A stretch of DNA of 50,743 nucleotides from Deltaproteobacteria bacterium (GTDB lineage: Bacteria; Myxococcota_A; UBA9160; SMWR01). Below, piece after piece: positions 1-10,913 of the stretch. The stretch's first letter is position 1. The number at the start of each line of letters is the position of its first letter. The DNA is taken from the NCBI GenBank assembly GCA_019310965.1, contig JAFDDG010000023.1, positions 1-50,743 of the forward strand, read 5' to 3'. Below the pieces are notes generated by a model that did no database searches, was not told the origin of the DNA, and was given only the letters and a program-made list of their open reading frames with translations. Made by a program: the position numbers and the translations under genes.

Positions 1-40
1 CCGGCCTCGCAAGAGCAAACCCTCGCCGCGCTGCAGGCTC

Positions 41-2872
41 CTAATCGAAGAGCAGCGGCGCGAGTGCGCGGCCGGTGTGAGAGAGTGGGTGCTGCGCGAC
101 CTCCTCGGGCGTGCCCTCGACGACGATCTCGCCGCCCTTGTCGCCGCCTTCGGGCCCCAGGTCGATGACGTGGTCCGCGGACTTCACCACGTCCGGGTGG
201 TGTTCGATCACCAGCACGCTATTGCCCAGGTCAACGAGGCGATTCAACACCTCCAGCAGCTTTTCCACATCCGCGAAGTGGAGCCCTGTGGTTGGCTCGT
301 CGAGCAGATACAGCGTGCGTCCGGTGCTGCGCTTCGAGAGCTCCTTGGCGAGCTTGATGCGCTGGGCCTCGCCGCCGGAGAGCGTCGTCGCAGGTTGCCC
401 CAGCCTCACGTAGTCGAGCCCCACGTCGTGAAGCATCTGCAGCCCGCGGCGCACGGGAGGGACATTTTCCATGAATTCGAGCGCTTCTTCGACGGTCATC
501 TCCAACACGTCGGCGATGCTGCGCGCCTTGTACAGGATCTCGAGAGTCTCGCGGTCATAGCGGCGGCCCCGGCAGGTTTCGCAGGTCACGAAGAGGTCCG
601 GCAGGAAGTGCATCTCCACGCGGATCAGCCCGTCGCCCCGACACGCCTCGCAGCGGCCGCCCTTTACGTTGAAGGAGAAGCGCCCGGGCCCATAGCCGCG
701 CACCCGCGCCTCCGGCACCTGGCTGAAGAGCTTGCGGATGCCATCGAAGAAGCCCACGTAGGTGGCGGCGTTGCTGCGCGGCGTGCGGCCGATGGGCGCC
801 TGGTCCACATCGATGACGCGGTCGATCTCGTCGAGGCCTGCGATGCGCCGGAAGCGCCCGGGCGGCGTGAGCGCGCCGTGGAGCCGCGCCGCCAGCACGC
901 GGTACAGCGTGTCGTTCACCAGCGTCGACTTGCCCGAGCCGCTCACGCCCGTCACGACGCTCAGCACGCCGAGCGGTAGCCGGAAGCTGATGTCGCGCAG
1001 GTTGTGCTGCGAGCAACCGGTCAGCACGATGGCCCGTCGTCCCGGTGGGCGCCGCCGACTGGGCACCGGAATGGTGCGCCGGCCCGCGAGGTAGGCGCCG
1101 GTGAGCGATGCGGGTGCAGCGGTCAGGGCTTCGGGCGAGCCAGCGGCCACGATTTCGCCGCCGTGGATTCCCGCGCCCGGGCCCATGTCGACGATGTGGT
1201 CGGCGGCGCGAATCGTCTCCTCGTCGTGCTCGACGACCAGCACGCTGTTGCCCGCGTCGCGCAGCTTCTCGAGGCTGCGGAGGAGCCGGCGGTTGTCGCG
1301 TGGGTGCAGTCCGATGGAAGGCTCGTCGAGGATGTAGAGCACGCCCATCAGCGACGAACCCACCTGGGTCGCGAGGCGGCTGCGCTGGGCCTCGCCGCCA
1401 GAGAGCGTGGCGCTGGCGCGGTCGAGACTCAAGTACTCGAGCCCGACGTCCTCGAGAAATTGCAGGCGCTCGCGGATTTCGCCGACCACACGCTCGGCAA
1501 TCTGGCGTTGGCCCTCGTCCAATGAGAGGCCGTCGATCCACGCTCCTGCCTCGTGAATGGGGAGTGCGGTGACGTCGCTGATCGACGCACCGGCGATACG
1601 CACCGCGCGGGCTTCGGGGCGTAGCCGCGAGCCCTCGCAAGCCGGGCAGGTGTGCGGGCTGCGGTAACGCGCGAGACGTTCGCGCTCGTTTTCGCCGGCT
1701 CGCTCGAAGCGTCGTGCGAGCTCGCCTAGAAGCCCGTCCCAGCTGCGGCGGAAGCTCTGGTGTTTGCCGCCGCGCTCGAACTCGAAGACCACGTCTTCGC
1801 CGCCCTCGATGATGCCGCGGCGTGCGCGAGCCGGCAGCTCGTCCCAGGGATCAGCGAGCGAGATGCCGTAGTGCCCGGCCAGAGCAGCCAGCAACTGCTT
1901 GTAGTACCGCGGAGCACCTCGCGCGCTCCAAGGCGCGATCGCCCCGTCGGACAGCGACAGGGTGGAGTCGGGCACGACGAGCGCCGGATCGAAAGCGTCC
2001 TCCGTGCCGAGGCCGCCACAGCCGGAGCAAGCTCCGTGCGGGCTGTTGAAGGAGAACATGCGCGGTGCGATCTCGGGCAGTGAAATGCCGCAGTCGACGC
2101 AGGCGCTGCGCCGGGAGAGCTGGATGTCTGCGCGTCCGGGGCCGACGTCGAGAATTGCAAGCCCATCGGCGAGACGCAGCGCGGTTTCGATGGCCTCGGC
2201 GATGCGTCCGCGTGCGGACTCCTTCGCGGCCAATCGGTCGACCACCACTTCGATGTCGTGCCGCACTGACTTCTTCAGGCGGATCTCATCGCCGAGCTCA
2301 CAGGACTCGCCGTCGATGCGCGCGCGCACGTAGCCCTGGCGTCGCAGCTGGTCGAGTTCTTTGCGGTACTCGCCCTTGCGATCGCGCACGATGGGCGCCA
2401 GCACTTCGAGCCGCGCTCCCTCACCGAGGGAGAGCACCCGATCCGTCATCTGCTGAACGGTCTGGCTTGCGATGGGTTTTCCGCACTCCGGACAATGCGG
2501 CTCACCGGCACGCGCAAAGAGCAGCCGCAGGTAATCGGCGATCTCGGTGGTGGTGCCGACGGTGGAGCGCGGGTTGCGGCCGGCGGTCTTCTGCTCGATG
2601 GCGATGGCCGGAGACAGACCCTCTATCGAGTCCACGTCGGGTTTGCCGAGCTGGTCGAGAAACTGTCGCGCGTAGGCAGACAATGACTCGACGTAGCGGC
2701 GCTGTCCCTCGGCGTAGAGCGTGTCGAACGCCAGCGACGATTTTCCGGAGCCGGAGAGCCCCGTGATCACCACCAGCCGGTCGCGCGGGATGCGTACGTC
2801 GATGTTGCGGAGGTTGTGCTCCCGAGCGCCGCGCACGACGATCTCCTCGGGAAACGCATCTCCTCGGGTCAC
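41..2872 (-). CDS. uvrA: UvrABC excinuclease subunit A
   Basis: This is the damage-recognition ATPase of nucleotide excision repair, which loads UvrB at lesions in the cytoplasm. The protein is 943 aa from a GTG at 2872, close to the usual ~940. Visible landmarks are the first Walker A (GLSGSGKSS, residues ~38-46), the zinc-finger cysteines (CPECGK, CVDCG), two ABC signatures (LSGGEAQR), a second Walker A (GVSGSGKST), the C-terminal zinc module (CEAC...CETC) and two Walker B/LDEP segments. The frame stays open further upstream, but that extension is antisense-like and overlaps the surA gene. The GTG choice gives the normal N-terminus and a 4-bp overlap (GTGA) with the upstream surA stop. The two genes are therefore probably co-transcribed and translationally coupled. 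Identification is certain; only the start is inferred. Confidence 0.97.
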   Translation of the reverse strand: MTRGDAFPEEIVVRGAREHNLRNIDVRIPRDRLVVITGLSGSGKSSLAFDTLYAEGQRRYVESLSAYARQFLDQLGKPDVDSIEGLSPAIAIEQKTAGRNPRSTVGTTTEIADYLRLLFARAGEPHCPECGKPIASQTVQQMTDRVLSLGEGARLEVLAPIVRDRKGEYRKELDQLRRQGYVRARIDGESCELGDEIRLKKSVRHDIEVVVDRLAAKESARGRIAEAIETALRLADGLAILDVGPGRADIQLSRRSACVDCGISLPEIAPRMFSFNSPHGACSGCGGLGTEDAFDPALVVPDSTLSLSDGAIAPWSARGAPRYYKQLLAALAGHYGISLADPWDELPARARRGIIEGGEDVVFEFERGGKHQSFRRSWDGLLGELARRFERAGENERERLARYRSPHTCPACEGSRLRPEARAVRIAGASISDVTALPIHEAGAWIDGLSLDEGQRQIAERVVGEIRERLQFLEDVGLEYLSLDRASATLSGGEAQRSRLATQVGSSLMGVLYILDEPSIGLHPRDNRRLLRSLEKLRDAGNSVLVVEHDEETIRAADHIVDMGPGAGIHGGEIVAAGSPEALTAAPASLTGAYLAGRRTIPVPSRRRPPGRRAIVLTGCSQHNLRDISFRLPLGVLSVVTGVSGSGKSTLVNDTLYRVLAARLHGALTPPGRFRRIAGLDEIDRVIDVDQAPIGRTPRSNAATYVGFFDGIRKLFSQVPEARVRGYGPGRFSFNVKGGRCEACRGDGLIRVEMHFLPDLFVTCETCRGRRYDRETLEILYKARSIADVLEMTVEEALEFMENVPPVRRGLQMLHDVGLDYVRLGQPATTLSGGEAQRIKLAKELSKRSTGRTLYLLDEPTTGLHFADVEKLLEVLNRLVDLGNSVLVIEHHPDVVKSADHVIDLGPEGGDKGGEIVVEGTPEEVAQHPLSHTGRALAPLLFD

Positions 2873-3945
2873 GGTGTGTCCCGGCCCTCCCCTGCGCCGC
2901 CACCCAGCACGCTGCCGCTGCCCAGGCCCGTCTCGAACTCCGAGGCGCTCTCTTCGTCTGGTGCGAACTGCGCGGCGTCCGCAAAATACCCGCGCCGCTC
3001 GATGAAGGTGTGCGAGCGCAGCTCTTCCATCCACTCGCGATACTCGGTCATGAGCCTCGTTTCGTAGAGTTCGGCGCGCAGCGCCTCCTCCGTCTCTTCG
3101 AAGCTCACGGGACGGAAATCGCGGCGCTCCACCAGCTGCACCACCGTGCAGCCGATGGGGAGTTCCTTCACCTCGCTCAGCTGGCCCGGCTCGAGTGGCG
3201 CGACGATCTCGCGCATGTAGGAAGAGAGCTGGTCGGTGTGCATCCAGCCCAGGTCGCCGCCCTTCTCGGGCGCGACGGCCGAGAAGCGCATGGCGAACTC
3301 GGAGAACTCGCGATCGGTCGTGATCGAGTTGCGAGCCTTGCGCACCAGCTTGCAGGCCTCTTCCACGGTGGCTCCGCTGCCGGCCTCCCCGCCGACCGCC
3401 AGAATCTGGCGCAGGTGGACCTTCGTGCCGCCTTCCGGCTGATCCTCGAAACGCGAGGCGTACATCGCCTCGATTTCGCCGTCATCGATCTGGACCTTGC
3501 CGGCGATCACGGCGTTGATGATCTTCCGTCGCTCGAGCTCGCGCTTGATCTCCTGGCGATAGCTGTCCCACACCATGCCCTGCGTGACGACGCTGCGCTT
3601 GAGCTGGCCGAGGGTCAGGTTGTTCTCAGCGGCAATCGCCTCGATGGTGGTGTCGATCTCGGCCTCGGTGGCAAAGAGCTCCGTCTGCTTCACCATCTGC
3701 TCGAGCAGTCGCCACTCGATCATCGTCTCGAGCGCGTCGGCACGCACCTGGAGGATGTGTTGCTCGGGCGCGTTCTGCGCGCGCAATTCGCGTTCCTGGG
3801 GCGCCACCAGATCCATGACCTCCGACACGAGCACGATATCCGTGCTGACCTGTGCCGCGATGCCGTCGATGAGCAGCTCCTCTGCGCTCGGCGATGCGGG
3901 GCAGAGCAGCGGGGCCAGCAGGGAGAGGGCGAGCGCGAAGCGCAT
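2869..3945 (-). CDS. surA: SurA-type periplasmic chaperone / peptidyl-prolyl isomerase
   Basis: The gene encodes 358 aa. The N-terminal signal peptide ([17 protein letters not shown] followed by SPSAEE) indicates export to the periplasm, where SurA family members escort outer-membrane proteins. A SurA N-terminal helical domain (residues ~25-170, with VNxx-like start [18 protein letters not shown]) is followed by a parvulin-type domain. That domain shows [29 protein letters not shown] and [14 protein letters not shown]. Only one parvulin domain is evident, where E. coli SurA has two, so this is the shorter PpiC/SurA architecture. The ATG at 3945 is preferred over one at 3978 because GGAG lies about 9 nt upstream and the signal peptide then starts properly. 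It is divergent from the glycosyltransferase at 4037 and overlaps uvrA by 4 bp. Confidence 0.88.
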   Translation of the reverse strand: MRFALALSLLAPLLCPASPSAEELLIDGIAAQVSTDIVLVSEVMDLVAPQERELRAQNAPEQHILQVRADALETMIEWRLLEQMVKQTELFATEAEIDTTIEAIAAENNLTLGQLKRSVVTQGMVWDSYRQEIKRELERRKIINAVIAGKVQIDDGEIEAMYASRFEDQPEGGTKVHLRQILAVGGEAGSGATVEEACKLVRKARNSITTDREFSEFAMRFSAVAPEKGGDLGWMHTDQLSSYMREIVAPLEPGQLSEVKELPIGCTVVQLVERRDFRPVSFEETEEALRAELYETRLMTEYREWMEELRSHTFIERRGYFADAAQFAPDEESASEFETGLGSGSVLGGGAGEGRDTP

Positions 3946-4036
3946 CTTCGAGGATCTCCGGGAGTTGCGATGGAGCATTCAGCATAGCCCGCCCTGGCGC
4001 CCCGACGCGGCTCGCGCTCGGCTACTCTCCGATGCC

Positions 4037-6010
4037 GTGGCGGAGCGGCGAGTGCAGAGCCCGAATCGGACGCAACGTCGGGTCCGCATCACGTCCGCGG
4101 CGATCGTTCTGGTTCCGCTGGCTCTGGTGATCGCCCGCTGCAGCGTTTCCGAGGCGGTGCCGTGGGTCGTCCCCTCGGCGTCGGCGCCCTGGATCATGGC
4201 GCCCGTGCCCGTGAGTGCGGATCTCGAGCAGTGGGGCGAGAGCGACGTCGTTCCGACGCGCTTCGCGGTGCGGTTGCGCCCGACGGCAGTGGCACGCGGC
4301 GCGCGGCTGCGGCTGCGCGCGCTCGGCGATGCCCGCGTGCTGCTCGATGGCGCCGAAATCGGGCGGCTGGAGCGCAGCAGCGCGCGGGGTCGCTCCGAGG
4401 CCAGCTTGTCGGTCGGCCTCGCCGCCGGCCGCCAGGCGCAGATCGAGGTCGAGGTGAGCAACGCCTACGGGCCGGGCCTGCTGGCGCTCACCAGCGAGGG
4501 CGTGACGCCGGCGATCACCACGGGCTCGCACTGGAGCGTCGCGCTCGGCGGCTCCGCGCCGGCGCCCGCGCTCGCGGCCGACGACACCCGTCGCAACCCG
4601 CGCGCGCTGTCCGTCGAAACGCCACGCGAGGCCGTGATCGCGAATGCGCCGATGTTGCTCGCGCTCTGCGTGCTGGGCGCTGGGTTCTTCGTGGCCTTCC
4701 GCCGGGTGTTTGCGGCAGCGGCGCCGGCCCTGTTCGGCTCCGCGGCTCCGGTCGTGGCCACCGCCGCCTGGCTCGGTCCGCTCGCGGCGAAGTTTCGGAG
4801 CATGCCCAACGACATCGGCTTCGACGCCAGCCATCACCTGCTCTACGCGGAGCACTTGCTGGCAACCGGCAGCCTTCCGGATGCGGCGTCTGGCTGGTCG
4901 ACCTACCACCCCCCGTTCTTCCACGCGCTCGTGGCCGGCGTGCTGGCGGCCGGGGGCGGCGCGGCGGCGCTGAAGTCGCTCACCCTGCTCGCGGGTCTCG
5001 GCAGCATCTGGATTGCCTGGGGGCTGGTGCGGCGCCTCGTGCCGCGGGCGCCGGCAGCCGCCGGTCTGGCGGCGCTCTTCGCGGCGGTTCTTCCGGTGAA
5101 CGTCTACAGCGCGGCATACCTTTCGAACGAGGCGTTGCACGCCACGCTCGGAGGTGCCGCATTGCTGGCGGTCGTGGCGTCGCTGCTGCGTCCCCGAACC
5201 TCTCTGCCGGCGCTCGTGGGCGTTGCATTGCTATTCGGCGCAGCAGCACTGACGAAATTCACCGTGCTCGTGGTGGTGCCGGTGGCCCTCTTCTTTCTCG
5301 TGTGGAAGCTGATCTGCATCGAGCGGGCGCCGCCGGCCCGCGCTGCCGGATGGCTGGTCGCCTGCAGTGCCGTGTTCGCGCTCGTTGCCGGCTGGTTCTA
5401 TCTGCACACCTATCTCGTGCACGGTACGCCGGTGATGGGAAACTGGAACCTGCCTGGCCCTGCGCAGCGCTGGTGGCACCAGCCCGGCTTCCACACTCCC
5501 GCCTACTACTCGAGCTTCGGTGAGGCTTTGGTGCATCCCTACCTCGCGGGGTTCCGTTCGTTCTGGGACGCCCTCTACTCGACGGCCTGGGGGGACGGGT
5601 TCATCGCGGGGCGCACGGATCCGTGGCATCGCCACGCCTTTTGGAACTACGGCTACATGAGCGCCGGTTACTGGCTGGCACTTCCGGCGACCGTGCTGCT
5701 CGGCGCGGGCGGTGTCGTGCTGGTGCACCAGGCACTGCGCGACGGCGAGCCCTGCAGGCGGCTCGCACTTGGTTTTCTGTTGACGACGAGCTGGGCCGTG
5801 GCACTCGCCTTGACCACGCTGACCTTCGAGCTGGCGCTATTCGGGCAAGCCAAGGCGGCCTACGCCCTCTTGCTGACGGCGCCGGCCGCCCTGGCCTTCG
5901 CGCTGGGCTATCGGCAGCTGGACGCCGCTCTGCCGGACTGGGCGCGGGCGGCACTGGCCGGTTGGCTGTCCGCGTTCGTGGGTGCGCTCTTTCTGGGCTT
6001 CGCCGGCTGA
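4037..6010 (+). CDS. GT-C family membrane glycosyltransferase with N-terminal beta domain
   Basis: The predicted 657-aa protein starts at a GTG at 4037; the frame is open upstream but only as antisense of surA. An N-terminal membrane segment (ITSAAIVLVPLALVIARC) is followed by a ~100-residue soluble, probably beta-rich periplasmic domain (about 50-170). Then comes a polytopic core of roughly ten hydrophobic segments. The loop with MPNDIGFDASHHLLYAEHL has the acidic pair after the first core helix that is typical of GT39/ArnT/PMT-like enzymes. These use polyprenyl-phosphate sugars on the outer face of the inner membrane. YHPPFFH and GWFYLHTY also resemble the dolichyl-phosphate-mannose-protein-mannosyltransferase superfamily. 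Substrate is unknown. It converges on another GT-C gene with only 9 bp between stops. Confidence 0.75.
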   Translation: MAERRVQSPNRTQRRVRITSAAIVLVPLALVIARCSVSEAVPWVVPSASAPWIMAPVPVSADLEQWGESDVVPTRFAVRLRPTAVARGARLRLRALGDARVLLDGAEIGRLERSSARGRSEASLSVGLAAGRQAQIEVEVSNAYGPGLLALTSEGVTPAITTGSHWSVALGGSAPAPALAADDTRRNPRALSVETPREAVIANAPMLLALCVLGAGFFVAFRRVFAAAAPALFGSAAPVVATAAWLGPLAAKFRSMPNDIGFDASHHLLYAEHLLATGSLPDAASGWSTYHPPFFHALVAGVLAAGGGAAALKSLTLLAGLGSIWIAWGLVRRLVPRAPAAAGLAALFAAVLPVNVYSAAYLSNEALHATLGGAALLAVVASLLRPRTSLPALVGVALLFGAAALTKFTVLVVVPVALFFLVWKLICIERAPPARAAGWLVACSAVFALVAGWFYLHTYLVHGTPVMGNWNLPGPAQRWWHQPGFHTPAYYSSFGEALVHPYLAGFRSFWDALYSTAWGDGFIAGRTDPWHRHAFWNYGYMSAGYWLALPATVLLGAGGVVLVHQALRDGEPCRRLALGFLLTTSWAVALALTTLTFELALFGQAKAAYALLLTAPAALAFALGYRQLDAALPDWARAALAGWLSAFVGALFLGFAG

Positions 6011-6019
6011 CGGTGTGAC

Positions 6020-7177
6020 CTAACGAAAACGGTCCAGCAGGCGGGCCAACCCGAGCGGTGCGAGCAGCAGGCAGGGGAAGATCGGAAGGATCTTCGGCAC
6101 GAAGGGCACGTGCAGCGGTACGCTGCACAACACGGGCAGTGCCAGCACGAAGGTCCAGATGGGAGCCGAGCTCCGGGTGGTGCCCACGACCGCCAGCACG
6201 AGCAGGCTCCACAGCACAGTGTGCTCCCACAGGCCGACGCTGCGCTTCGGGAAGCCCCGCACGAAGAGCGCGAAGTCGGCGCTGGCCGGCCGCCTGAGCC
6301 AGCGCACCAGGCGTTCGAACGCAGCGCCGGTGAAGCCCAGCGGATCCTCCGCCAGCTGGCGCCGGAAGCTCTGCATGCCGGCGCGCTGGCGCTCGGCGTG
6401 GTCGCCGAGCCGCATCCAGGCATCCGGCATGTATTCCCCGAGCGTGTAGGCCGAGGTGGTGTCGAGTGGCAGCTCGCCTCGCTGCACTTCGTGCAGGGCG
6501 ATGCAAGGGCCCGTCACCAGCGCCGCACCGAGGGCCACGCCCGCGAGCCGGCGCCGGCGTTGCTCGGTGTCGCCGCGCCAGGCGAAGACCAGTGCCGGCA
6601 GCACCAGCAGCCCCATGGAGAGCTTCGTCATGGCGGCGGCACCGACGGCGAGGCCGCTTGCGAGCCATGCGCCGCGCGGCCTGGTGACGCCGAGCGCCAG
6701 CACCCAGGCGCAGAGCGCACCGATCCACAGCTCGTTCACCGGGTGGCGCGCGTAGAGGAGGGTCTGCGGCGCCAGCACGAATGCCAGCAGGGGCGTCGCC
6801 AGCGCCGGCAGCGGGATCGGCGTCGTACGCTGGGCGTGGCGCACAAATACCCCGTATGCGGCGAGGCTCGCCAGCACGCACGCGATCTGCAGCGCTGGGA
6901 TCACCACCAACGGACGCGCGAGGTGGAAGAGAGTGCCCAACAACATCTGCCACAGAGGCACGCGCACGAACGGGCCCGACGCGTCGAGCCTGAGTTCGTC
7001 GCGCCAGACGAGTGCCGCTGCCACGTGCTCCGCGTCGTCGAAGCCCGGCTGATAGGGAAACTGCGAAACCGAGACGGCGAAAGCGACCAGGAAGACTGCG
7101 CCAGCTGCGGCGCAGAGTGCCAGCACGGGCGCCGCGCTGGGCGGCGCGGGAGACGTTTGCGGCGCGGCGCGCGACAC
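6020..7177 (-). CDS. GT39-like membrane glycosyltransferase
   Basis: This 385-aa polytopic protein has a short proline/alanine-rich cytoplasmic N-terminus, a first transmembrane segment (ALCAAAGAVFLVAFAVSV) and then a loop QFPYQPGFDDAEHVAAA. The DD in that loop is placed like the catalytic acidic residues of ArnT/GT39 enzymes. Further hydrophobic segments follow, with MTKLSMGLLVLPALVF resembling the conserved 'TK' helix of this superfamily. It is probably a polyprenyl-phosphate-sugar-dependent transferase acting on lipid or envelope glycoconjugates. It lies 40 bp downstream of mfd on the same strand and could be read through from it. No close functional assignment can be made from sequence alone. 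Confidence 0.68.
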   Translation of the reverse strand: MSRAAPQTSPAPPSAAPVLALCAAAGAVFLVAFAVSVSQFPYQPGFDDAEHVAAALVWRDELRLDASGPFVRVPLWQMLLGTLFHLARPLVVIPALQIACVLASLAAYGVFVRHAQRTTPIPLPALATPLLAFVLAPQTLLYARHPVNELWIGALCAWVLALGVTRPRGAWLASGLAVGAAAMTKLSMGLLVLPALVFAWRGDTEQRRRRLAGVALGAALVTGPCIALHEVQRGELPLDTTSAYTLGEYMPDAWMRLGDHAERQRAGMQSFRRQLAEDPLGFTGAAFERLVRWLRRPASADFALFVRGFPKRSVGLWEHTVLWSLLVLAVVGTTRSSAPIWTFVLALPVLCSVPLHVPFVPKILPIFPCLLLAPLGLARLLDRFR

Positions 7178-7217
7178 GTGTCGAGGGTATCCCAGGAGCG
7201 GGGCCCAGGCTGCGCGG

Positions 7218-10200
7218 TCAGCCCGCGCCGAGGCTCGCCAAGACGTTGAGGGTGGCGGCGAAGAGCTCGCGCGGGCCTCCTTTCGGTGCCGGCGCGTGGA
7301 TCCGGTGCCCCGGTGCCACCCGCAGCCCGCGCCCGGCCTGCTTCAACAGATTGAGCAGGCGCTGTGGATCCACCTGGCTCTGCTCTGCGGCGGTGAAGAC
7401 CAGTTCGCCGTTCTGTTGATCGATGGCGGCGACGCCCAGGCGCCGTGCGCGAATCTTGATGCGGATCACTGCCATCAGATTCTCGGCCTCGGCCGGCAGC
7501 GCGCCGAAGCGATCGAGCAGCTCGTCGCGAAGACGCTCGATCTCCAGGTCTTCGCGGCACGACGCCAGCCGTTTGTACAGCACCAGGCGCTGGCTCACGT
7601 CCTGCACGTAGTCGTCGGGGAGTCTCGCGGCCACGGCGAGCCGGATCTCCGGATCGACCTCGTGCTGCACCGCCTTGCCCCGCAGCTCGTCCATCGTTTC
7701 CTGAAGCATCTCGGTGTACGTCTCGTAGCCGACAGCGGCCAGATTGCCGGACTGCTCCGCACCGAGCAGGTTGCCCGCGCCGCGAATCTCGAGATCGAGG
7801 TTTGCGAGCCGGAAACCCGAGCCGAGCGCGGCGAGATCCTGGATTGCCTGGAGCCGCTTTTCGGCGTCGGACGTGAGGGCCGCCTCGCCGGGGACCAGCA
7901 GGTAGGCGTACGCGCGCTGGTTCGAGCGGCCGACGCGGCCGCGCAGCTGGTAGAGCTGGGCGAGTCCCAGCGTGTCTGCGCGGTCGATCAGGATCGTGTT
8001 GGCGCGCTGCACGTCGAGGCCGCTCTCGATGATCGTGGTGCAGAGCAGCACGTCCCCCTCGCCGTGGGTGAAGCGCAGCATGCGATCTTCGAGCTCGCGT
8101 TCGGGCATCTGGCCATGGGCCAGGATGATGTCGGCCTCGGGCACGGCCTTCTCCAACATCTTCTGCACCGCGCCGATGCTGTGCACCCGGTTGTGCACGA
8201 AGAAGCACTGACCGCCGCGGCGCAGCTCGCGCAGGATCGCCTCGCGCACCAGGCTCTCCGAGAAGCGGCAGGTCTGTGTGCGCACAGCCATGCGGTCCGC
8301 TGGCGGTGTCTCCATCACCGACAGGTCCCGGGCACCGGTGAAGGCCATCTGCAGCGTTCGCGGGATCGGGGTGGCCGTGAGCGTCAGCACGTCTACGGTT
8401 TTCTTGAGCTGCTTGATGCGCTCCTTGTGGGCGACCCCGAAGCGGTGTTCCTCGTCGACGACGAGCAGCCCGAGATCGCGGTACTGCACGCTCTTCTGCA
8501 GCAGCCGGTGTGTGCCGATCACGATGTCGACCTTGCCGTCGAGAAGGCCCTCGCGGACCCGGCGTGCCTGGGCGGCGGTGCGAAAGCGCGAGAGGGATTC
8601 GATCACGACCGGGTAGGCCTCGAAACGTTTGCGAAACGTCTCTTCGTGCTGCTGGCACAGGATTGTGGTGGGCACCAGGACCGCCACCTGCTTGCCGTCC
8701 ATCACTGCGCGGAACGCGGCGCGCACCGCGACCTCTGTCTTGCCATAGCCGACATCGCCGCACACCAGGCGATCCATCGGCTTCGGCTTCTGGAGATCCG
8801 CCAGCGTATCTTCGATGGCCGCCAGCTGATCCGGCGTCTCCTCGAACGGGAAGATGGCCTCGAACTCCTCGAGCAGTGAATCCCGGGGCGAGAAAGCGAA
8901 GCCCGAAGTGAGCTCGCGCGCCGCGTGCACCGAGAGCAGCTGCTGCGCCATGTTTCGCAAGGCGCGCTTGATGCCGCGCTTGGCCTTTTCCCAGGTCTGC
9001 CCCCCGAGCCGATCGATGCGTGGCGCGTGTCCGTCGGAGCCCGAGTAGCGCTGGATCAGATTGAGGCGGTGCACCGGCACGAAGAGCCTCGCCTCTTCCG
9101 CGTACTGCAGGCGCAGAAACTCGTCCTCGATGCCGCGCAGATTCAGCTTGACGAGCCCGCGGTAGACACCGATGCCGTGGTCCGCGTGCACCAGGTAGTC
9201 GCCGGTCTGCAGGTGTGCCAGGGACTCGACGGCGGCGCCCTCGGGCCAGCCCTTGCGCACCTTGCGCTTCTCTCGCGGGCCAAAGATCTCCTCTTCACCG
9301 ACGACGGCGAGCTTCTCGAGCCCGAGGCTGTAGCCCTGCGAGATCTCCACGAGGCGGATCTCGACACGCCCGCGTCCGGACCAGCGCGGTTCGGGGTGTG
9401 GTGCGTCGGTGATCCGCGCCGAGACTCCGTGCTCCGAGAGCAGGTGGCGCAAGCGTTCGGCGTGGGAGCGGGCGCGGCAGGCGAGCAGCGTGCGCCAGCC
9501 CGTGCTCTGCCAGCGCGCCAGGCGATCCACCAGGGGCGCCAGCGGCGCGTCATCGCTGCGTGCGCGCAGGAGCTCCCGACGCAGCTCGTCGTGGTCGCCG
9601 GTCGCCACCTCGATCGTCTCGCCGCGGCTCGGCAGGCCATCCGAAACCAAGTGTTCGAGAACGACGGGGTGGCGCGCACCCACCGCTTCCAGCAGCGTGT
9701 CGGCGCCCAGGGTCAGTCGATCCGGCGGCGCGACCACGCGGCCGTTCTCGCGCGCGAGGTCGAAGTTCTCGAGCAGCTCTTCGGCGTGGCGCAGCAGCCG
9801 TGCGCGGCCGGCGTCGGGATCGTCGACGACGATGAGCGTGTCTCGTGGCAGGAAGTCGAAGACCGTCTCCTGGCTCGGCTGCAACAGGGGTGCCAGCGCT
9901 TCGATACCCGGCGGCAGATGCCCGCGCAGCAGTGCGTCGAGCAGTTCGTCGACGGCGCGGTCGGCCACGCCCTGTTGGCGCGCCAGATCGCGAATGGCAT
10001 CGCCGCGCTCGATCACCAGAGAGCGGTCGAAGAGGATCTCGCGCGGCGGCGGCGCCACCACGTATGCGAGCGGTGCTTCCGAGCGCTGGCTGGCGGGATC
10101 GAACTCGCGCAGCTGCTCGACGTCGTCGCCCAGCAGCTCGACGCGAATCGGTCGCTCGCGGTGCGGAGGGAAGAGATCGATCACGTGCCCGCGCACCGCC

Positions 10201-10757
10201 AACTCGCCGCGCTCCTCTACGAGCGGCATGCGCTGGTAGCCAGCCGAGAGCAGCACCTCGACCAGCGCGTCGCGGTCGAGGGTCTGCCCGATCTCGAGGT
10301 GCACGGATTTGCCCCGCACCGTCTCCCGAGAAGGCACACGCAAGTCGAGTGCCGTCCAGGGTGCCACCGCAATCGGGGCGGGCTCGACGTCGGCGCCGGA
10401 AGCCGAAGCCAGCCAGCGGTAGAGGACGTTCATGCGTTGCGCGACGACGAACGGCTGCGGTGAGAAACGCTCGTAGGGGTGGACGTCGTGGTGCGGGAAT
10501 GTGCGCACGCGGCCGCCGCTCTCCGCTTCGCCGAGGTGCGCCCGCAAGTCGCCGGCGAAGCCGTCCGCTGTCTTCGAGTCGGGCACCAGCACCAGCACCG
10601 GACGATCGCCGTGTGCTGCCGCGAGGCGGGCTGTCACCAGCGCACGCGCAGCTCCGCGCAGCCCGGTGAGACGCAGGCTGTGCTGGCGGTCGAGGACGCG
10701 GCGCACCAGTGCGTCGAACGGCGTGTCGCCCCCGTCTGCCTGTCTACGTCTCGTCAT
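7218..10757 (-). CDS. mfd: Transcription-repair coupling factor Mfd
   Basis: Mfd removes RNA polymerase stalled at lesions and recruits UvrA, whose gene is also in this window. The protein is 1179 aa, near the family norm of ~1150. Visible in order are the UvrB-like N-terminal modules (PHHDVHPYERFSPQPFVVAQR), the CarD-like RNA-polymerase-interaction domain (GDYLVHADHGIGVYRGL) and the RecG-like helicase motor. The motor has Walker A (GDVGYGKTEVAVRAA), the DEEH motif (VVDEEHRFGV), LTATPIPRTLQMA and QLRGRVGRSNQRAYAYLL. The C-terminal UvrA-binding (TRCF) domain includes DDYVQDVSQRLVLYKRLAS. All helicase motifs look intact. The gene follows the cupin lipoprotein gene by 156 bp on the same strand. 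Confidence 0.98.
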   Translation of the reverse strand: MTRRRQADGGDTPFDALVRRVLDRQHSLRLTGLRGAARALVTARLAAAHGDRPVLVLVPDSKTADGFAGDLRAHLGEAESGGRVRTFPHHDVHPYERFSPQPFVVAQRMNVLYRWLASASGADVEPAPIAVAPWTALDLRVPSRETVRGKSVHLEIGQTLDRDALVEVLLSAGYQRMPLVEERGELAVRGHVIDLFPPHRERPIRVELLGDDVEQLREFDPASQRSEAPLAYVVAPPPREILFDRSLVIERGDAIRDLARQQGVADRAVDELLDALLRGHLPPGIEALAPLLQPSQETVFDFLPRDTLIVVDDPDAGRARLLRHAEELLENFDLARENGRVVAPPDRLTLGADTLLEAVGARHPVVLEHLVSDGLPSRGETIEVATGDHDELRRELLRARSDDAPLAPLVDRLARWQSTGWRTLLACRARSHAERLRHLLSEHGVSARITDAPHPEPRWSGRGRVEIRLVEISQGYSLGLEKLAVVGEEEIFGPREKRKVRKGWPEGAAVESLAHLQTGDYLVHADHGIGVYRGLVKLNLRGIEDEFLRLQYAEEARLFVPVHRLNLIQRYSGSDGHAPRIDRLGGQTWEKAKRGIKRALRNMAQQLLSVHAARELTSGFAFSPRDSLLEEFEAIFPFEETPDQLAAIEDTLADLQKPKPMDRLVCGDVGYGKTEVAVRAAFRAVMDGKQVAVLVPTTILCQQHEETFRKRFEAYPVVIESLSRFRTAAQARRVREGLLDGKVDIVIGTHRLLQKSVQYRDLGLLVVDEEHRFGVAHKERIKQLKKTVDVLTLTATPIPRTLQMAFTGARDLSVMETPPADRMAVRTQTCRFSESLVREAILRELRRGGQCFFVHNRVHSIGAVQKMLEKAVPEADIILAHGQMPERELEDRMLRFTHGEGDVLLCTTIIESGLDVQRANTILIDRADTLGLAQLYQLRGRVGRSNQRAYAYLLVPGEAALTSDAEKRLQAIQDLAALGSGFRLANLDLEIRGAGNLLGAEQSGNLAAVGYETYTEMLQETMDELRGKAVQHEVDPEIRLAVAARLPDDYVQDVSQRLVLYKRLASCREDLEIERLRDELLDRFGALPAEAENLMAVIRIKIRARRLGVAAIDQQNGELVFTAAEQSQVDPQRLLNLLKQAGRGLRVAPGHRIHAPAPKGGPRELFAATLNVLASLGAG

Positions 10758-10815
10758 GCCGCGTGCCTGCTGCCAATCGGGCCCCCAGCGGACGCCGAAC
10801 GCAAGTAAGCCCCGC

Positions 10816-10840
10816 CGCCACTCCCTGGGAGGGGGTGGCG
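10816..10840 (-). terminator. Hairpin between cupin gene and mfd
   Basis: CGCCAC (10816-10821) and GTGGCG (10835-10840) form perfect outer arms around a smaller G/C-rich inner stem (CCCT/AGGG). It sits 74 bp past the cupin stop and 59 bp before the mfd ATG. No clear U-tract follows, so it could be a terminator, an attenuator or chance. Confidence 0.35.
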
Positions 10841-10913
10841 CGAGGTCTTCTGCGCTCCGAAGGGTATCGGCGCGCGGGGTTGCGCGGTAGAGCGCGCGGA
10901 GCTCGGCTGCGCG

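Noticed and set aside
3575..4036. Upstream extension of the first GT-C gene.
   Set aside because: It overlaps surA on the opposite strand and lacks membrane or domain features; the GTG at 4037 gives a normal N-terminus.
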